From Persicaria tinctoria (Eukaryota; Streptophyta; Magnoliopsida; Caryophyllales; Polygonaceae): 64,000 bases of DNA. Each line of letters starts with the position of its first letter. Within the stretch, counting starts at the first letter, position 1. The position numbers were made by a program, and so were the translations under genes. The stretch covers positions 24,640,475 to 24,704,474 of the forward strand of contig JBANSL010000009.1 of assembly GCA_037127255.1 (NCBI GenBank), in the 5' to 3' direction. Positions 1 through 11,596 of this stretch are shown piece by piece. The notes beneath the pieces were generated by a model. The model searched no databases. It had not been told where the DNA came from and was given only the letters and a program-made list of their open reading frames with translations.

Positions 1-379
1 AATTGATAAATGGAATTAGATAAAAGATAAATCAAAATTCCAAAGATAGAATAGATAAACAAAAGGATAGTAAAGATAGAACAAACTAGGGTTTGCTCCT
101 TGTGTGGTGTAGTGGATTCGGCCAAGAGAAACTATGGGGACAGAATTGCCGCCGGCTTTGGGGTGTTCACAATGGGATTGTGTGCACCTTTGGTCGACTC
201 CACGGTCTCGGCTAGGCTTTGTGTTTAGGCTACGCAACCACAACAATCACAAACTCAAGATTAGTGCAATAATCAAATAAAGAAACAAGAAGTAAAAGAC
301 CAAAACAAGAAAAGGACTCTTTTTTGTGTTTTTGTGTTTAAGAAAAGAAAAAGACTCAATCTTGATGTCGGAAACCAAA

Positions 380-391
380 GCTCTGATGCCA
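380..391 (-). other. Primer binding site, tRNA-iMet type
   Basis: The minus strand reads TGGCATCAGAGC, one base different from the standard TGGTATCAGAGC. It lies 3 bases inside the LTR end. Confidence 0.8.
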
Positions 392-394
392 ATT

Positions 395-1448
395 TGATAC
401 GGGGTTAGCCGTAGGTTGGTCCGATCTTCGACAACAAGCAAGAACTAAAGAAAGACTCAACAAGATGATTCAAGATCTTTCAAGAACGCAGCAAGATCAC
501 CAAGAACAGGACTGATCTTGATGTCGACAATAACAAGAACAACAAAGACTCGATAAAGATAGATAAAGACTCGAAATTGAATGTAAGAATTGAAAGACAC
601 GACCTGATATGGACTGAGTCGATCTATGTAGAACAAGATAAAGACCCCAGGCCTCCTCAGAGGGTAGGAACCAATACCAATGCCTACACAACCCGCCTCT
701 ACAACCCTACACAATCAAGCGGACAACTTGAAGGCACAAGGAGGGGGCTTGTGGATACTAGATTCACCAAGTCTTGCGAAGTTGATGAACGGCAAAGCAA
801 ACCAAGCTAAAACAAACCAATTCGATGATCAACGAGCACAGCTCTAGTTGGATCAACAAGACACTCCATGTGTTTCACACAATTTGAGAGATCTAAATTC
901 TATTCATAATGTTCTTATTGAATTACAATAGGAGAACTCGGAATATATAGGCCACGCAGGGCTGTTGGGCCGAGTTAGATGATAGAATAAGATAAAACTA
1001 ACATCTAATGGAAATAATAAAAATAACCTTAAAGTTTCCTAAAATAACTTAAGTATAAGAAATACTAAATAGGAAATAAATATAATGTTCCAAAACTTAA
1101 CAAAATCCCGTCAAAACCAGCAGCAGCTCAAAGAATGTGAATTTCGGCCAAGCTATAGGACGAATCTGGAAAAACCTTCAACAGCAAAGTTGTAGATCTC
1201 TTCGTCCTCGTTCCAACAAGATATGGCACGCCTCAATCCGATAAATATTGAATCCGTACGACCCATTTTACAGAGACGTCGAAAAGCTGTCAAACTTCTG
1301 AACGAGAGTCTAAAACGTGATTAATCCAAGCTTGCACCTTTGGAGCATCTCCCATGGTGGAGCCTTCTTCTTCCTCTTGAGGATGACTTCCTTCTCACGA
1401 GCTCGAATCATAGGTGTGTCCGGAGGTGTCTTGGATGGTCCCGCATCA
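395..1448 (-). repeat. LTR of the left-edge Ty3 element
   Basis: On the minus strand it starts TGATGC and ends GTATCA, the same terminal pattern as the LTRs of element B, and is about 1,054 bases long. Its first part can be read as the end of a Pol protein with an Arg-Ala-Arg motif, as in the related LTRs. It then shares the pyrimidine-rich stretch with 'gagtcttg' and 'ttcttg' phrases just before the primer site. Confidence 0.85.
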
Positions 1449-2381
1449 CCTTTTATTAAGATCTATTTGTTTTTGCAATTCAGAGAAGCGAGCTTTATGC
1501 CAAGGCTTGAGAGTTTCTTTAACACTCTTGAGCTTCTGAACAAGCTTAAACTGCTTGGATCCTCCACTGTCATTCACCCACGCAGCAGTAACAAGACTGA
1601 GAAATTCATCTTCCTTGGCCCAAAATTTTTTGAACTTAAACGGATAACGCTTGTTGGAAGCTCTGTTACGCAAAATTACAACCGCTGGAGAGTGATCAGA
1701 GAACCTAGGCGTGTCAAAGAAACCTTTAGTTTTTGCATAACTGTCCAGCCAGCAATCGTTGACAAGAATTCGATCGATTTTCCTCTCAATCCGTCCTTCA
1801 CCCACTCGATTATTGTTCCAAGTAAGTGTGGCACCAGTGTAAGTCAAATCCTCCAGCCCACTGTCATCTAAAACAGATCGCAGCTCAGCAAATTCATCAT
1901 AATGTGCAAGTCTGGATGGCCAAGTATCTTCAGGATTCAGTACACAGTTAAAATCGCCAAGCACCACCCAAGGGGTGTTCATGCTGGCAGCTATAGTTCT
2001 GACCTCGGCCCATAACGGAGCTCTCTCCGCTTTGAAGCTGCAAGCATAGACGAAGGTGGCAGCAAAACGAAAAGCATTGTCCCTAGATTCGATAGTGCAG
2101 TGAATAAATTGCTCATGGATCTTCAGAACTTGGACCAAGTAGATATCGGGATTCCAAGCTAACCAAATTCTCCCCTTGACAGCTTCATTGCCATTCATGC
2201 AGCACTGCCACCCATGCATTAATCTCCTTCTAACATCTTCCACATTCTTATGCAGCATCTTTGTTTCCAAAAGACCAATCATACCAATATCATTATCAAA
2301 GCAAAAAGAGTTAATTAAACTATTTTTAATAGGGTCCTTTAGACCCATAATATTCCAGGCCGAGATTTTCAATCTATCCAT
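1449..2381 (-). pseudogene. LINE ORF2, endonuclease domain only
   Basis: This is the N-terminal apurinic-type endonuclease of a LINE, the enzyme that nicks target DNA to prime reverse transcription. Landmarks of the exonuclease-endonuclease-phosphatase fold are visible in order: SAWNIMG near the start, LLETK with the catalytic Glu, GDFNCVL, RKIDRILVN and the terminal SDHSP. The frame is open for about 310 codons and ends where the LTR was inserted, just before the reverse transcriptase. I place the start at the ATG overlapping the ORF1 stop; an upstream GTG in the same frame is unlikely to be used. Confidence 0.88.
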
Positions 2382-4225
2382 TACCACTCAGCAAGTGAGT
2401 GCTACCCTCACAAGCAACTAGATTACTGGCAGAAGAAGCTGAACCACCACCACTGTCATTCACACCACCATAGGATTCAGAAAATTCAGTTTGCCCAAGT
2501 AAACTAAATCTCGACGCTGTACCAAATAAGCAATCCCCATCCTCTAATAATTTTTGATCAGATAAAACTTTGGCTGCCTTTTTTCTCACAACTGAACTCC
2601 AAGATTTAGGCTCATTAAATACAGTATTCATCCCCAAGACTTGACCTGGAGAGGTAACAACAGTCAGACAAGCTCTTGCACATGAATCAGAATCCTGAGC
2701 AGCTACAATCTGAACAAAGTCAGCCCCAAGACCAACCCTATCACAAAGCCCTTCAGAACAAACAGTTGAGCAAACAATAGCATTTTTTCCTTTATCAACC
2801 GGAATCTGAGCAGATTTAAGAGCAACACACTGAGCAGCACCCTGAGCAGCTCCCTGATCAGCCATCTTAGCAGCATCCTGAACAGCTACACTCTGCAATA
2901 ACTCAACATTCGGCCCACCAGTCATCTCTCCCACTTTCTGAATTATATCACAGGTACCATTAACTGTCATAGCTCTCAAAGCTACAGTATTTGTCAAGAT
3001 TAACAGATTGAGAATGAACAACATGCTGATCAGTCCCAATCCCACCTTTAACACTACCACTATGACCATCATTGACAGTTAACATTTTTCCTTTCTCAAT
3101 CCACACTTGCTGTCTAGCACGTTTCTCATTCAACATATTATGTTTAGCTGAACACCTATCAACCCCATGCCCGAAGACTTTACACAGACTGCACAATTTC
3201 GGCTTCCATTCGAAAATAAATCTCTGATCATATTTCCTGCCATCCACATCCTCAATTTCCGTTTTCTCTGCAAGAGCTTCTTCAGCATTGACCTCGATCA
3301 ACATCCTAGCGTACGAGATCCTCTCGCCTCTTGCAGTTCTTTCATCCATACAAATAGGAGTGCCAACAGTACACCCAAGCTGACTCAGTATAGCATGGTT
3401 GAAGAACCTAGGATCTAGGTCCGGAAAGCACACCCATAAGGGAATTCTATCGAACGCAACCCAATCGATCTTTGTCCCTGGTTGCCAGATTTTCAGGATT
3501 AAAGGCCTGGATCCCTCGACATACCATGGACCATGAGCTAAGATCCAATCCCTATCTGCCAAAGAGCTAAACCTAAACACAAACACTCCATTGTCCTTGA
3601 GAAACAAATTAGGATTCTGAATACTCCACTCGCGAGCGATGAAATCTCTCATGCGATTGTAAAGAATCACATTGCCAGGGCAGATCCCGATTAGAGTCGC
3701 TTCCCACTCTCGAGTTTTCTCCTGAATATCTTCATGTCGAATTTTGAGTTTACCTCTGCAAATATTCGGACAGACCTCCAATTTCTCAGCCTGGAGTACA
3801 TTACGGTTATCCTTAAACAAGCTCGCAAACGACTTCTGACTGGCATCACGAGCATCTCTTGCTTGGAAGCTCCTTTTCACGTCCCTATAGAACTGTAGAG
3901 GGTCATCCTCCTCCTTCTTCGAGCCGCTCTCTTTTAAATTAGGGTTTTCTTCAACGTTGGCGGAGCTGCGAACTACTCTCCTTTTCTCTTCCTCCTTTAA
4001 TGCCTCTGACTGTGAACTCGATTCGCCTTGAATGCTGGCCGATGGATCACCACCGACCACATTTACTGCTCCGTCTCCCACAGTCGTCGCATTCAATTTC
4101 GATTTTTGAAGGATACGAACAGGACCTGGGAGAGGACCCTTGATACCAGCCCCACCAGGTTTGACCATCTTTCCGGACCTCCCCATTCCGGCGAACCCAC
4201 CAGGGCACCACCACCGTGAGGGCAA
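2374..4225 (-). pseudogene. LINE ORF1 (DUF4283-type RNA-binding protein with zinc knuckle), frameshifted
   Basis: ORF1 of plant L1 elements encodes a nucleic-acid-binding protein that coats the LINE RNA. The first frame (4225-2960) has a basic and acidic N-terminus, a DUF4283-like domain in the middle (motifs LADRDWILAHGPW and WVAFDRIPLWVCFPDL) and a CCHC knuckle, CSLCKVFGHGVDRC. The reading then moves to another frame (3072-2374), which supplies a Ser/Ala-rich tail. A single frameshift in the overlap (2960-3072) joins the two. The TAG stop at 2376-2374 overlaps the ORF2 start ATG at 2381-2379. The family call is firm; whether the protein was functional before the frameshift is inference. Confidence 0.8.
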
Positions 4226-4374
4226 TGGTGGTCGGCGCTACACCCGCCGGGAAAAACGCGAGAGTCCAGAAATCGCCTTGTACGGACACCCTTGGGAGCT
4301 TTTTTATGTAATAACAGCTTAGCTTTTTCAAGATGAATGATTGCATAAATATGCAAGAAACAAATACTTACATC

Positions 4375-6271
4375 AGCAGCCAAGCTGTTTTTGAAGTCCG
4401 TAATAGTCTGCCCACCAGTGCTAAAAGCATATTCAGACGGAACGGTAGATATAGGAATGGCCAATAAAGCTCGTGACATACGTGCAAGTACATGATATCT
4501 ATTCCTATTAGCATTCCACCACTCAAGGACACTCTTTTTTCCAACTTCTGACCTTTCAGTTTCAATAAGATACTGATCGAACTCGGACCTCAAGTTCGTA
4601 TCAATGCAATCATTTCCTTCCTCGGTGAACTCATCTATCCAGCTTGATTCATCTACATCCACCATTACAGATTGGCGTGATTGTGACCCTTCTTCATCGG
4701 GTGGATACTGGAGACTTCTAAACTCATCAAACAGTTCATAAGCAATATCCTTCACTTTCTTCACCATACCATCCACATTTTCATTCGGAAACAAGCGAGT
4801 CAAAACACTAGTCACACCACGAATCTTGCGTTGAGGGTCAAGAAGGGCGGGCACAAACATCATCAGATTCATCTTCTTAAAAGTACCAAAGTACTTATCA
4901 AACTTATCCTTTATGAAAGCAGCCATTAGCTTCAAATCCTCATCACCACTAACAAGTAGCTCATTCAATAACTTAACAATAACCTCCACATGGAATGCCC
5001 ACCAATTTCTAGTGACATACGAAGATCCTAAAACCCGGTTTGTCAAATCATAAAACCCCTTCAAGAAATGACAAAGTTTTTCTATTCTGCTCCAATCAGA
5101 AGCGGTCAAATGTCCCACTTCATCATCCACGGGAATATGCATTTGAGCATAGATTGGTTTATATTTAAACACCTTACTCAACATAAGATACATGGAATTC
5201 CATCGAGTAGGCACATCAGTAAGCAACACTCCCCTGAACTCAATGTTAAGTCTTTCTGCATGTTGTCGAAAAGCTTCCTTCCTAGCAGAAGAACCCCTAC
5301 ACCACCTCACAAGAGCTCAAACCTTTTTCAGATGATCACCACCAACCTCGAGACCATCCTGCACAACCAGATTTATGATGTGTGCAATGCATCTCACTTT
5401 CACATACTCACCCTTCCCAATGCAACTATTATCCTTAGCCACTTCACTCTTATAGTTGTAAGCAACATCGTTAGCCGATGCATTGTCAATTGTAACAGTC
5501 AAGAACTTACTAGACAAATCCCAAAACCTTAAGCAATCTTCTAGTGTTCTCCCAATTGATTCCCCCTTATGGCAAATGGTAAACATGAAATTAAGAATTC
5601 TCTTCTGTAACTTCCAATCATTATCAATCCAATGAGCAGTTACACATGTATAATTATCAGTTGCCACCGATGTCTAAGTGTCCGTAGTTAAACACACACT
5701 TTGACAAGATTCCTTCGAGAATTTCTTCAACTTCTCTCGTTTTCTCACATAAAGAGATTTAGAATCACGTTTAATTGAATAAATCGATGGCATGTTAAAT
5801 AAAGGTTGTGCAATCGATCATACCATCCTTCTCAACACATGCAAACGGCAATTCATCTCTAATAACCATTCGAGACACATACTCCCTAATAAACTTCTCA
5901 TCAAATGTCCAATTTTTCATCTTCGACCCCCCATCTCCAGCATTCTGAAAAGTAAGTTTAGATTAAGTACCTTTGCCTTGATTTTTCGGGTTGTTTGGAC
6001 ATGCCTCAAAATGTCTCCCTGTATTTTTGTTGCCATTTGTGTTTGAATCACAAGCATAGGATATCTTTGAACAATAGTTGCACCTAGCTCTCTTCTTTCC
6101 CGCCTCATCAAAGTACACCGTGAAATGATCCCAATAATATCTCTGCTTCTTTCTTGAGGTTTGAGCTGGTTGCCTACTACTTTTTTATGATGATGCCCCT
6201 TCCGCTTGTGGTTGCACCTCGAAAGGCACCCCGATATCATCAGATAACTTCGTAGTCTTCGTTTGGTCCAT
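4375..6271 (-). pseudogene. hAT transposase (BED zinc finger, RNase H-like core, dimerisation domain), degenerate
   Basis: Related to plant RICESLEEPER/DAYSLEEPER-type hAT transposases, which cut and paste hAT elements. Reading the minus strand, a start at 6271 gives MDQTKTTKLSDD, then a stop near 6190. A BED zinc finger follows at about 6130-5970 (RCNYCSK, then GRHFEACP). Next are the core segment with RCIAHIINLVVQDGLE (5667-5317), a segment with LLTDVPTRWNSMY, and the C-terminal dimerisation domain with VLEWWNANRNRYHVLARM and STVPSEYAFSTGG (5310-4375). The frames are broken at least three times. A GTAAGT donor at about 4374 suggests that the last exon edge is real and that the LINE landed in the following intron. 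Clearly non-functional in this copy. Confidence 0.88.
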
Positions 6272-7278
6272 ACGTATCTATTTAAACAAATAAGAGATTA
6301 CCATGAAATCATTCTATGCCACAAATATAATACATTCAAAACAAAAATCATCCCTCTCACTTACGTTGCATGAATGTTTTGAACAAAATTTCCATGGATA
6401 TCGAATTACTCATAATTCTGTTTTTTTTTTTAAAAAAAACAAGTGCTTTAATCTCATTCATAGTTAGATACTTACATTAGCCAAGTTGTATAATTGATAA
6501 TTTGTTACTTGATAGAACTAACCATTTGAACACACTCTTTTAAGTAACAAAATTTCTTGCAATTGCAAGTAATGTTGGCCAAATTGAATCTACTCAATCT
6601 AGCCTCACTTTATGTAGTTTCTTAATTGTTTCAAGTACAAAGCCTAGACTAAAATCAACATTGACATTTCTCTTACCCTAACCTTTAAAATTGCATCTAG
6701 ATCTAAATATTACAAAATACAAATTGAAATTTCTTAACCCTAGATTTAAAATTGGAAGAAGATTATTCAATCTTAGGCTAGAATATATATAATTTCTCCA
6801 AATCTATACTAAAATCAACATTAATAGGTCAAAGTATACATAAAAACTAGATCTATAATTGAAATTCAAAGAAGGTCGGATGACTTACTGAGACAGTCAG
6901 ACAGAAGAGGTTGAGAACCAAGACAGTCCGAGAGCTGAGTAGGTGCCTGGTGAAGTCGCGAACCGAGCCGCCGAGGAGGGACTAGGGTTGCTGGACCTGG
7001 ACGGTCGGTGAAGGTGAAGACGTGAAGTCGATAATCGGATACTGTTAGAAGAAATGAAATGCGGTAGGCAGCATAGCTCTTTTATGTCTTTATTTTCTAA
7101 GTTTTCTTTCTTTTTTTTTAAATAACATGGGTTCCGGTCCAATTCTGATTCGGACTGGAAATTCCGGTCTAGTCTCGGGTTTGGACTGAAACCTGGAATT
7201 TAAAATATCCGGGACCGTGGACCAGATCGTAATGTCCCGGTCCGATCCAAAGACCGTAAATTCCGATCTGGTCCCAGT
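6272..7278 (-). other. 5' non-coding part of the hAT element
   Basis: Between the transposase start and the subterminal repeats there is about 1 kb without recognisable coding sequence. It is AT-rich from 6290 to 6870 and then more mixed. It probably holds the transposase promoter and 5' UTR; I see no decisive signal. Confidence 0.5.
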
Positions 7279-7314
7279 CCGATTCCGGTTCGATCCATAT
7301 TTTGCCCAGCCCTG

Positions 7315-8711
7315 GCAGAGATCAAGTAGCATAGAAAAGCCAAGAACATGGGCTTCAAGAGTAGAGAGAAGAGAATACCTACGAGAGAGGGCGTCAGCGA
7401 CGATGTTGTCCTTCCCCTTCTTGTACTTGACCACATAAGGAAAAGCCTCGATGAACTCAATCCACTTAGCATAACGAGCACTAAGGGTGGTTTGGCTCTG
7501 TAGATACTTCAAGGCCAGTATGTATCACGAACTCATGGGGCAACAAGTAATGCGCCCAAGTCTGTAAGACACGGACTAAGGCATACAACTCCTTGACATA
7601 AGTAGTGTTAAAGTAATTCTCTGTAGCTCCTCCTAGCTTCTCGCTAAAGTAAGCGATGAGCCAACCTGTTTTCCACTCGTCACCTTCCTTCATCCTAATC
7701 TGATGGTACCCGCTTCTCAAATCAATCTTAGAAAACAAGCAAGCACCATGCAACTCATCTAACATGTCATCTAAGCGAGGAATGGGATGACGATACTTAA
7801 CTGTAATCTGGTTGATGGCACGATAATCAACACACATGCGCCAGGTCCCATCCTTCTTTGGTACACTAGTACGGCACAGGGACTCAGACTCTCCCTAATA
7901 TACCCCTTGCTAAGCAAATCCTCTACATGTGACTGCAACTTTTTGGTCTCCGTGGGGTTAGTCTTGTAAGCTGGCCGGTTAGGAATAATAGCACCCGACA
8001 CAAAGTCAATCTGATGCTCTATGCCCCTAAGAGGAGGCAATCCAGCTGGCATCTCATCTAGTAGCATATCATGAAACTCCTCGAGTACACCTAAAATGAC
8101 AAAAGGTAACTCAACAACAGTAGCAGAAGATGAACTAGAGCTAATAGGTAAGGTAGACCTAGTAGAAGTACAGATAAGTAGAAAACAAACATCACCCCCT
8201 AAATAGCATGTCGGGCATCTTGAACGCGAGCGACCGGCAAGCTCTAGGGTTCCTTGGGCAGTCCTTGCTCCAACTTCTGCTTTTCATCATCCTTTTCGAT
8301 CTTCTCGTGAGATTGGAGACGCTGTTCCCTAGCAATATAATCAGTGACAACCTCTTGAGGGGTTAGATATAGAATTCTTACTTGTTTGCCTCGAAAGGCG
8401 AAGGAATACTCGTTGTTGTAACCGTCATGCATCACGCGCCGATCATACTGCCATGGCATACTGAGAAGTAAATGGCAAGCGGTGATAGGTAGTATATCAC
8501 ATAATATAGTATCGGCATAAGGTCCAATGGAAAAGGACACCTCGGCTTGGTCCTTCACCTTCAACAGTGATCCTGAGTAAAGCCATTGCAGAGTATAGGG
8601 TCTCGGGTGTACCTGAGTGGTTAAAGAGAAATGATCCACAGCTTCCTGACTAATAATATTACAACAGGAACCACCATCAATTATAACAATGCAAATCTTA
8701 CCTCCGATGCT
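7315..8711 (-). pseudogene. Element G protease, reverse transcriptase and RNase H remnants
   Basis: The minus strand shows a Ty3 protease (VIIDGGSCCN at about 8680-8640, followed by HPRPYTLQWL). Then come the RT N-terminus ([24 protein letters not shown]), [20 protein letters not shown] and [18 protein letters not shown]. Right after this motif the sequence jumps to RNase H ([23 protein letters not shown]), so the catalytic YFDD part of RT is deleted. The RNase H end ([15 protein letters not shown]) is in another frame (7512 to about 7330) and stops at the hAT end. The protein order and motifs are like element A, so G and A are related families. Confidence 0.87.
8695..8711. repeat. Target site duplication of the 8712-11579 LINE, left copy
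   Basis: The 17 bases match 11580-11596 with two differences. Read on the minus strand both copies encode the Ser-Ile-(Glu/Gly)-Gly-Lys stretch that precedes the element G protease, so removing the LINE plus one copy restores a continuous gag-protease reading. Confidence 0.85.
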
Positions 8712-11579
8712 TGAAAAGGTAAATAAAGAGATGTGGTGAGAAACATCAGGTTACAAAAAGATGAGACTATACCAAGAGTCTCATGTAAAAAGGGGTACCG
8801 TATAACCCAAAATCGCCCCTATATGCCCTCCAACCCACCAAAAATATCTACCAAACATCTGTATATATACCCAAAAAACTAACAAACTCTCTAACTCTCC
8901 AAGAGCCAATATGCCACTCCCAAGTCTCAATCCCTAATGCTTCTACCCAAGTACATACTCTTCCACCTTCTTTCCATGAGTGACTTGCACTTCCACTTCA
9001 CAGAAATCCTAGCTTTACAATTTTCAATAACAAGCCTAGCATAAACTCTAGGATCAAAGCTTTCATTACCAAACACAACCTTGTTTCTTGCCATCCACGT
9101 GTAGTACACTAGCGACTGGACTGTCAAGAGCTTCGCCTGGAAGGGAAGCGACCTCCGGATGGAATCTGGCTCCCTCGCAAACCAGTGTAACCAATCCTCA
9201 AGGTGCGGAAATCGACATCCAATGCCAACCCACTCCAGAACAATCGTCTGTACCTCCCTAACTGCTGGGCAGGAGAACCAAAGGTGATGCTCGCTCTCCT
9301 CCTCTTGCTTGCATAGAGCACATAAAGCCGCCTCAGCACCCTTCCAGTGTTTGACACGCCTACCAGTCTGAAGCCTATTCCTTACAGCAAGCCAGACGAT
9401 AAAAGTCCATTTTCTGCATTGCCATCTCCCCCATATCATGCCTCCCCAGTCAGTATCTGGACCTCTAATGCGGAGCGACTCATAGACCTTTGCACATGAG
9501 AACGTACCACGGTGATTCACCAGATGATCCAGTCTGTAGGGTGAAGAGCTCCTTGGAAGCAAAGTACTTTTGAGCTCATCCCTTATTTCCAAGAGGCTCT
9601 TCCACACCCAACAATCGTCCACTTTGGGTTCTATATCCCATATATCACCTCCCCTCAAGTGGTTCTGGGTACACCAGCGCTTCCAAATACTAGGAGACGG
9701 CAAGGCCAAGTCCCTTATCAGCTTTGTTTGCACACTTCTGTTCCATGCCAGTAGCTCTTTGATATCGAGCCCACCTTCAGCAAACGGTTTAGCAACAATG
9801 TCCCAAGCGACCAGAAACTTGTGACCTTCATTGCTACCATTCCACAGGAACCTTTTACACATCGCTTCAATTTTGTGTACAACCCCTTTAGGCAAGATCA
9901 GAACTTGACTCCAGAATGTATTAATCCCATTGCAAACGGCCTTTAACAACTGCAATCTCCCAGCGTAAGACATTTTCCGTGTCACCCAGGAGTTCATCAG
10001 TTTCTGATATTTCCCAAACAGATCACCATATTCATGGATGGCCACAGTCTTGGAGTGTAGAGGGATACCAAGGTACTTAATGGGGAGACTGCCACGAACA
10101 AAGCCCAGCTGTTGCACAAGTGCTTCTGCCACAGCTTCTGTAACTCCAGATATAAACACGGTGCTCTTGTCATTGTTAGCTCTTAAGCCAGAAGCCTCAA
10201 AGAAATTGTCAAGACAGGACTTAAGAATCTGAACAGAGACAGAGTCGGCATGACAGAAAAGGAGTAAGTCGTCCGCGAAAGCAAGGTGTGTAAGTTTCAA
10301 GCCTTTGCATCTTGGGTGATATTTGAACCCATGCGCAGCTGTTGCTTCTTGTATCATCCGGCTCAGCACTTCCATACACAACACAAACAAGTACGGGGAC
10401 AAGGGATCCCCTTGTCTGAGCCCTCTCTTACCCGGAAAAAAACCCTTCTGGCGAGCCATTGATAAGCACAGAAAACGCCGTGGTAGTAACACACTCCATG
10501 ATGAGCTCAATCAACCTTCTGGGGAAGTTCATATACTCCAAGGTGGCCTTAATGAATTCCCAGTTCAAGAAATCATAAGCCTTCTGCAAGTCGACCTTAA
10601 TCGTACATCTTGGAGAAACTCGCTTCGTGCCATACCCATTTACCACTTCAAGAGCTACAGCACAGTTGTGCGCAATAGAACGTCCCGGAATGAACGCTCC
10701 TTGACAATCAGAAATCAGCCCAGGCAACTTACTCTTCAGCCGACCCACCAAAATTTTGGAAACCGCCTTCATGATGGCATTACAGCAAGAAATAGGGCGG
10801 AGTTCTCTAACCGAAGAGGGATTAGGCACCTTAGGGAGAAGCGAGATAAAGGTTGTGTTCAGCTGCCTCAACACCTTCCCATTTCTGAAAATTTCTCTAA
10901 TTGCTTCACAAGTTTCTTTCCCTACTATGGACCATGCGGACTTAAAGAATTGCCTTCCAAAACCATCCGGCCCCGGCGACTTGTTAGCACCGATGCTCCA
11001 GATACTTTTCCTGATTTCATCAAAGCAAGGGATGGCCGCCATCCCGCCCAACCGGTCTTCCTCTAATCGTTGTCCAACAGTTAGATGGGGAAAGGGAGCA
11101 GGTATTACAGCTGATGACAAGAGGTTTTTGAAAAACCTCACCACATGAGACCGTATTTCACCTTCCTCCTCCATTGTTCTCCCATTGTCATCTTTCATAA
11201 CGACAATTGCATTCACTGATCTCCTTTCCTTCACGCTTCTATAGAACATCGACGATGTTTCTTCGCCCATGGTAAGCCAATGGACTTTCGCCTTTTGTTT
11301 AGTCAGACTGATAAGTCTTCCCACATTCCTTTTCAGCTCATCTTCAACAGCTTTTCCTCTGTTCAGCAGCTGTACATTTCCCAAATCAGATTGTAATTGC
11401 AGCTGGATCTCTTGGAGAGCCCTATTATTGAGATCTATTTGTGTTTGCAATTCAGGGAAATGGGCTTTGTCCCAAGGTTTAAGAGTTTCTTTAACACTCT
11501 TGAGCTTTTGAACAAGCTTAAATTGCTTAGAGCCTCCACTTTCATTAACCCACGCAGCACTGACTAAACTGAGAAATTC
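8712..11579 (-). mobile_element. L1-type LINE, 5'-truncated copy
   Basis: It lies between the two 17-bp target copies. It starts within ORF2, just after the endonuclease, and runs to the 3' end at 8712, where the minus strand reads TTTATTTACCTTTTCA. The equivalent 3' end in the copy at 43662-45877 reads TATATTTACCCTTTT followed by poly(A), so the present copy ends at the correct place but with almost no poly(A) left. Confidence 0.9.
8927..11579 (-). pseudogene. LINE ORF2 reverse transcriptase with zinc-binding domain, one frameshift
   Basis: The protein copies LINE RNA into DNA at the target nick. The first frame (to about 10428) has the RT fingers with NKSPGPDGFGRQFFK and LRPISCCNAIMKAVSKIL. 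The second frame (10510-8927) has GLRQGDPLSPYLFVLCMEVL, the catalytic FADD in LTHLAFADDLLLF, KYLGIPL and the zf-RVT region (CALCKQEEESEHHLWFSCP). The frames are joined by one extra base in a run of seven A at 10436-10442. Otherwise the domain is complete and well preserved, so this copy is younger than the element G it interrupts. Confidence 0.9.
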
Positions 11580-11596
11580 ATCTTGCCTTCGATGCT
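11580..11596. repeat. Target site duplication of the 8712-11579 LINE, right copy
   Basis: Matches 8695-8711 at 15 of 17 positions. Confidence 0.85.

Larger units (their letters stand above)
1..1448 (-). mobile_element. Ty3/gypsy LTR retrotransposon, 5' end only (runs off the left edge)
   Basis: The minus strand shows, in order, a complete LTR (1448 down to 395), a tRNA-iMet primer site (391-380) and untranslated leader to base 1. The coding part lies outside the window. The leader and LTR resemble those of elements A and B further right: the same tRNA site, the same phrase after it, and the same LTR ends. The element sits inside the reading frame of a LINE whose ORF2 stops abruptly at the LTR edge, so it inserted after that LINE. 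The 5 bases next to the outer end are ccttt (1449-1453); the partner copy is outside. Confidence 0.85.
1449..4300 (-). mobile_element. L1-type LINE, 5' half (ORF1 and start of ORF2)
   Basis: Plant non-LTR retrotransposon on the minus strand. The 5' UTR begins near 4300, inside an intron-like stretch of a hAT transposase. ORF1 spans 4225-2374 and ORF2 starts at 2381. ORF2 is cut at 1449 by the left-edge LTR, so reverse transcriptase is not present in this copy within the window. Two other copies of the same family (8712-11579 and 43662-45877) carry the complementary 3' half. The overlapping part of ORF2 is very similar between copies. Confidence 0.85.
4301..7314 (-). mobile_element. hAT DNA transposon, partial (left end lost to nested insertions)
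   Basis: The right terminus at 7314 reads, on the minus strand, CAGGGCTGGGCAAAAT, a typical hAT end, and is followed inward by repeated GGACCGGAAT-like subterminal motifs (about 7120-7300). Inside is a degraded hAT transposase. The left terminus is not in the window, because a LINE interrupts the element near 4300. The flank at 7315-7322 (gcagagat) should be one copy of the 8-bp duplication. The element lies inside the Ty3 element G, just after RNase H. Nearly the same terminal sequence bounds the non-autonomous element at 29766-30737. Confidence 0.85.

Noticed and set aside
1317..1871. 184-codon plus-strand frame
   Set aside because: It is the antisense shadow of the LINE endonuclease and LTR on the minus strand.
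7200..7512. Frames with Arg/Gly/Pro-rich repeats near 7.3 kb and again at 29.7-30.7 kb
   Set aside because: They read through hAT subterminal GGACCGGAAT motifs and are not proteins.
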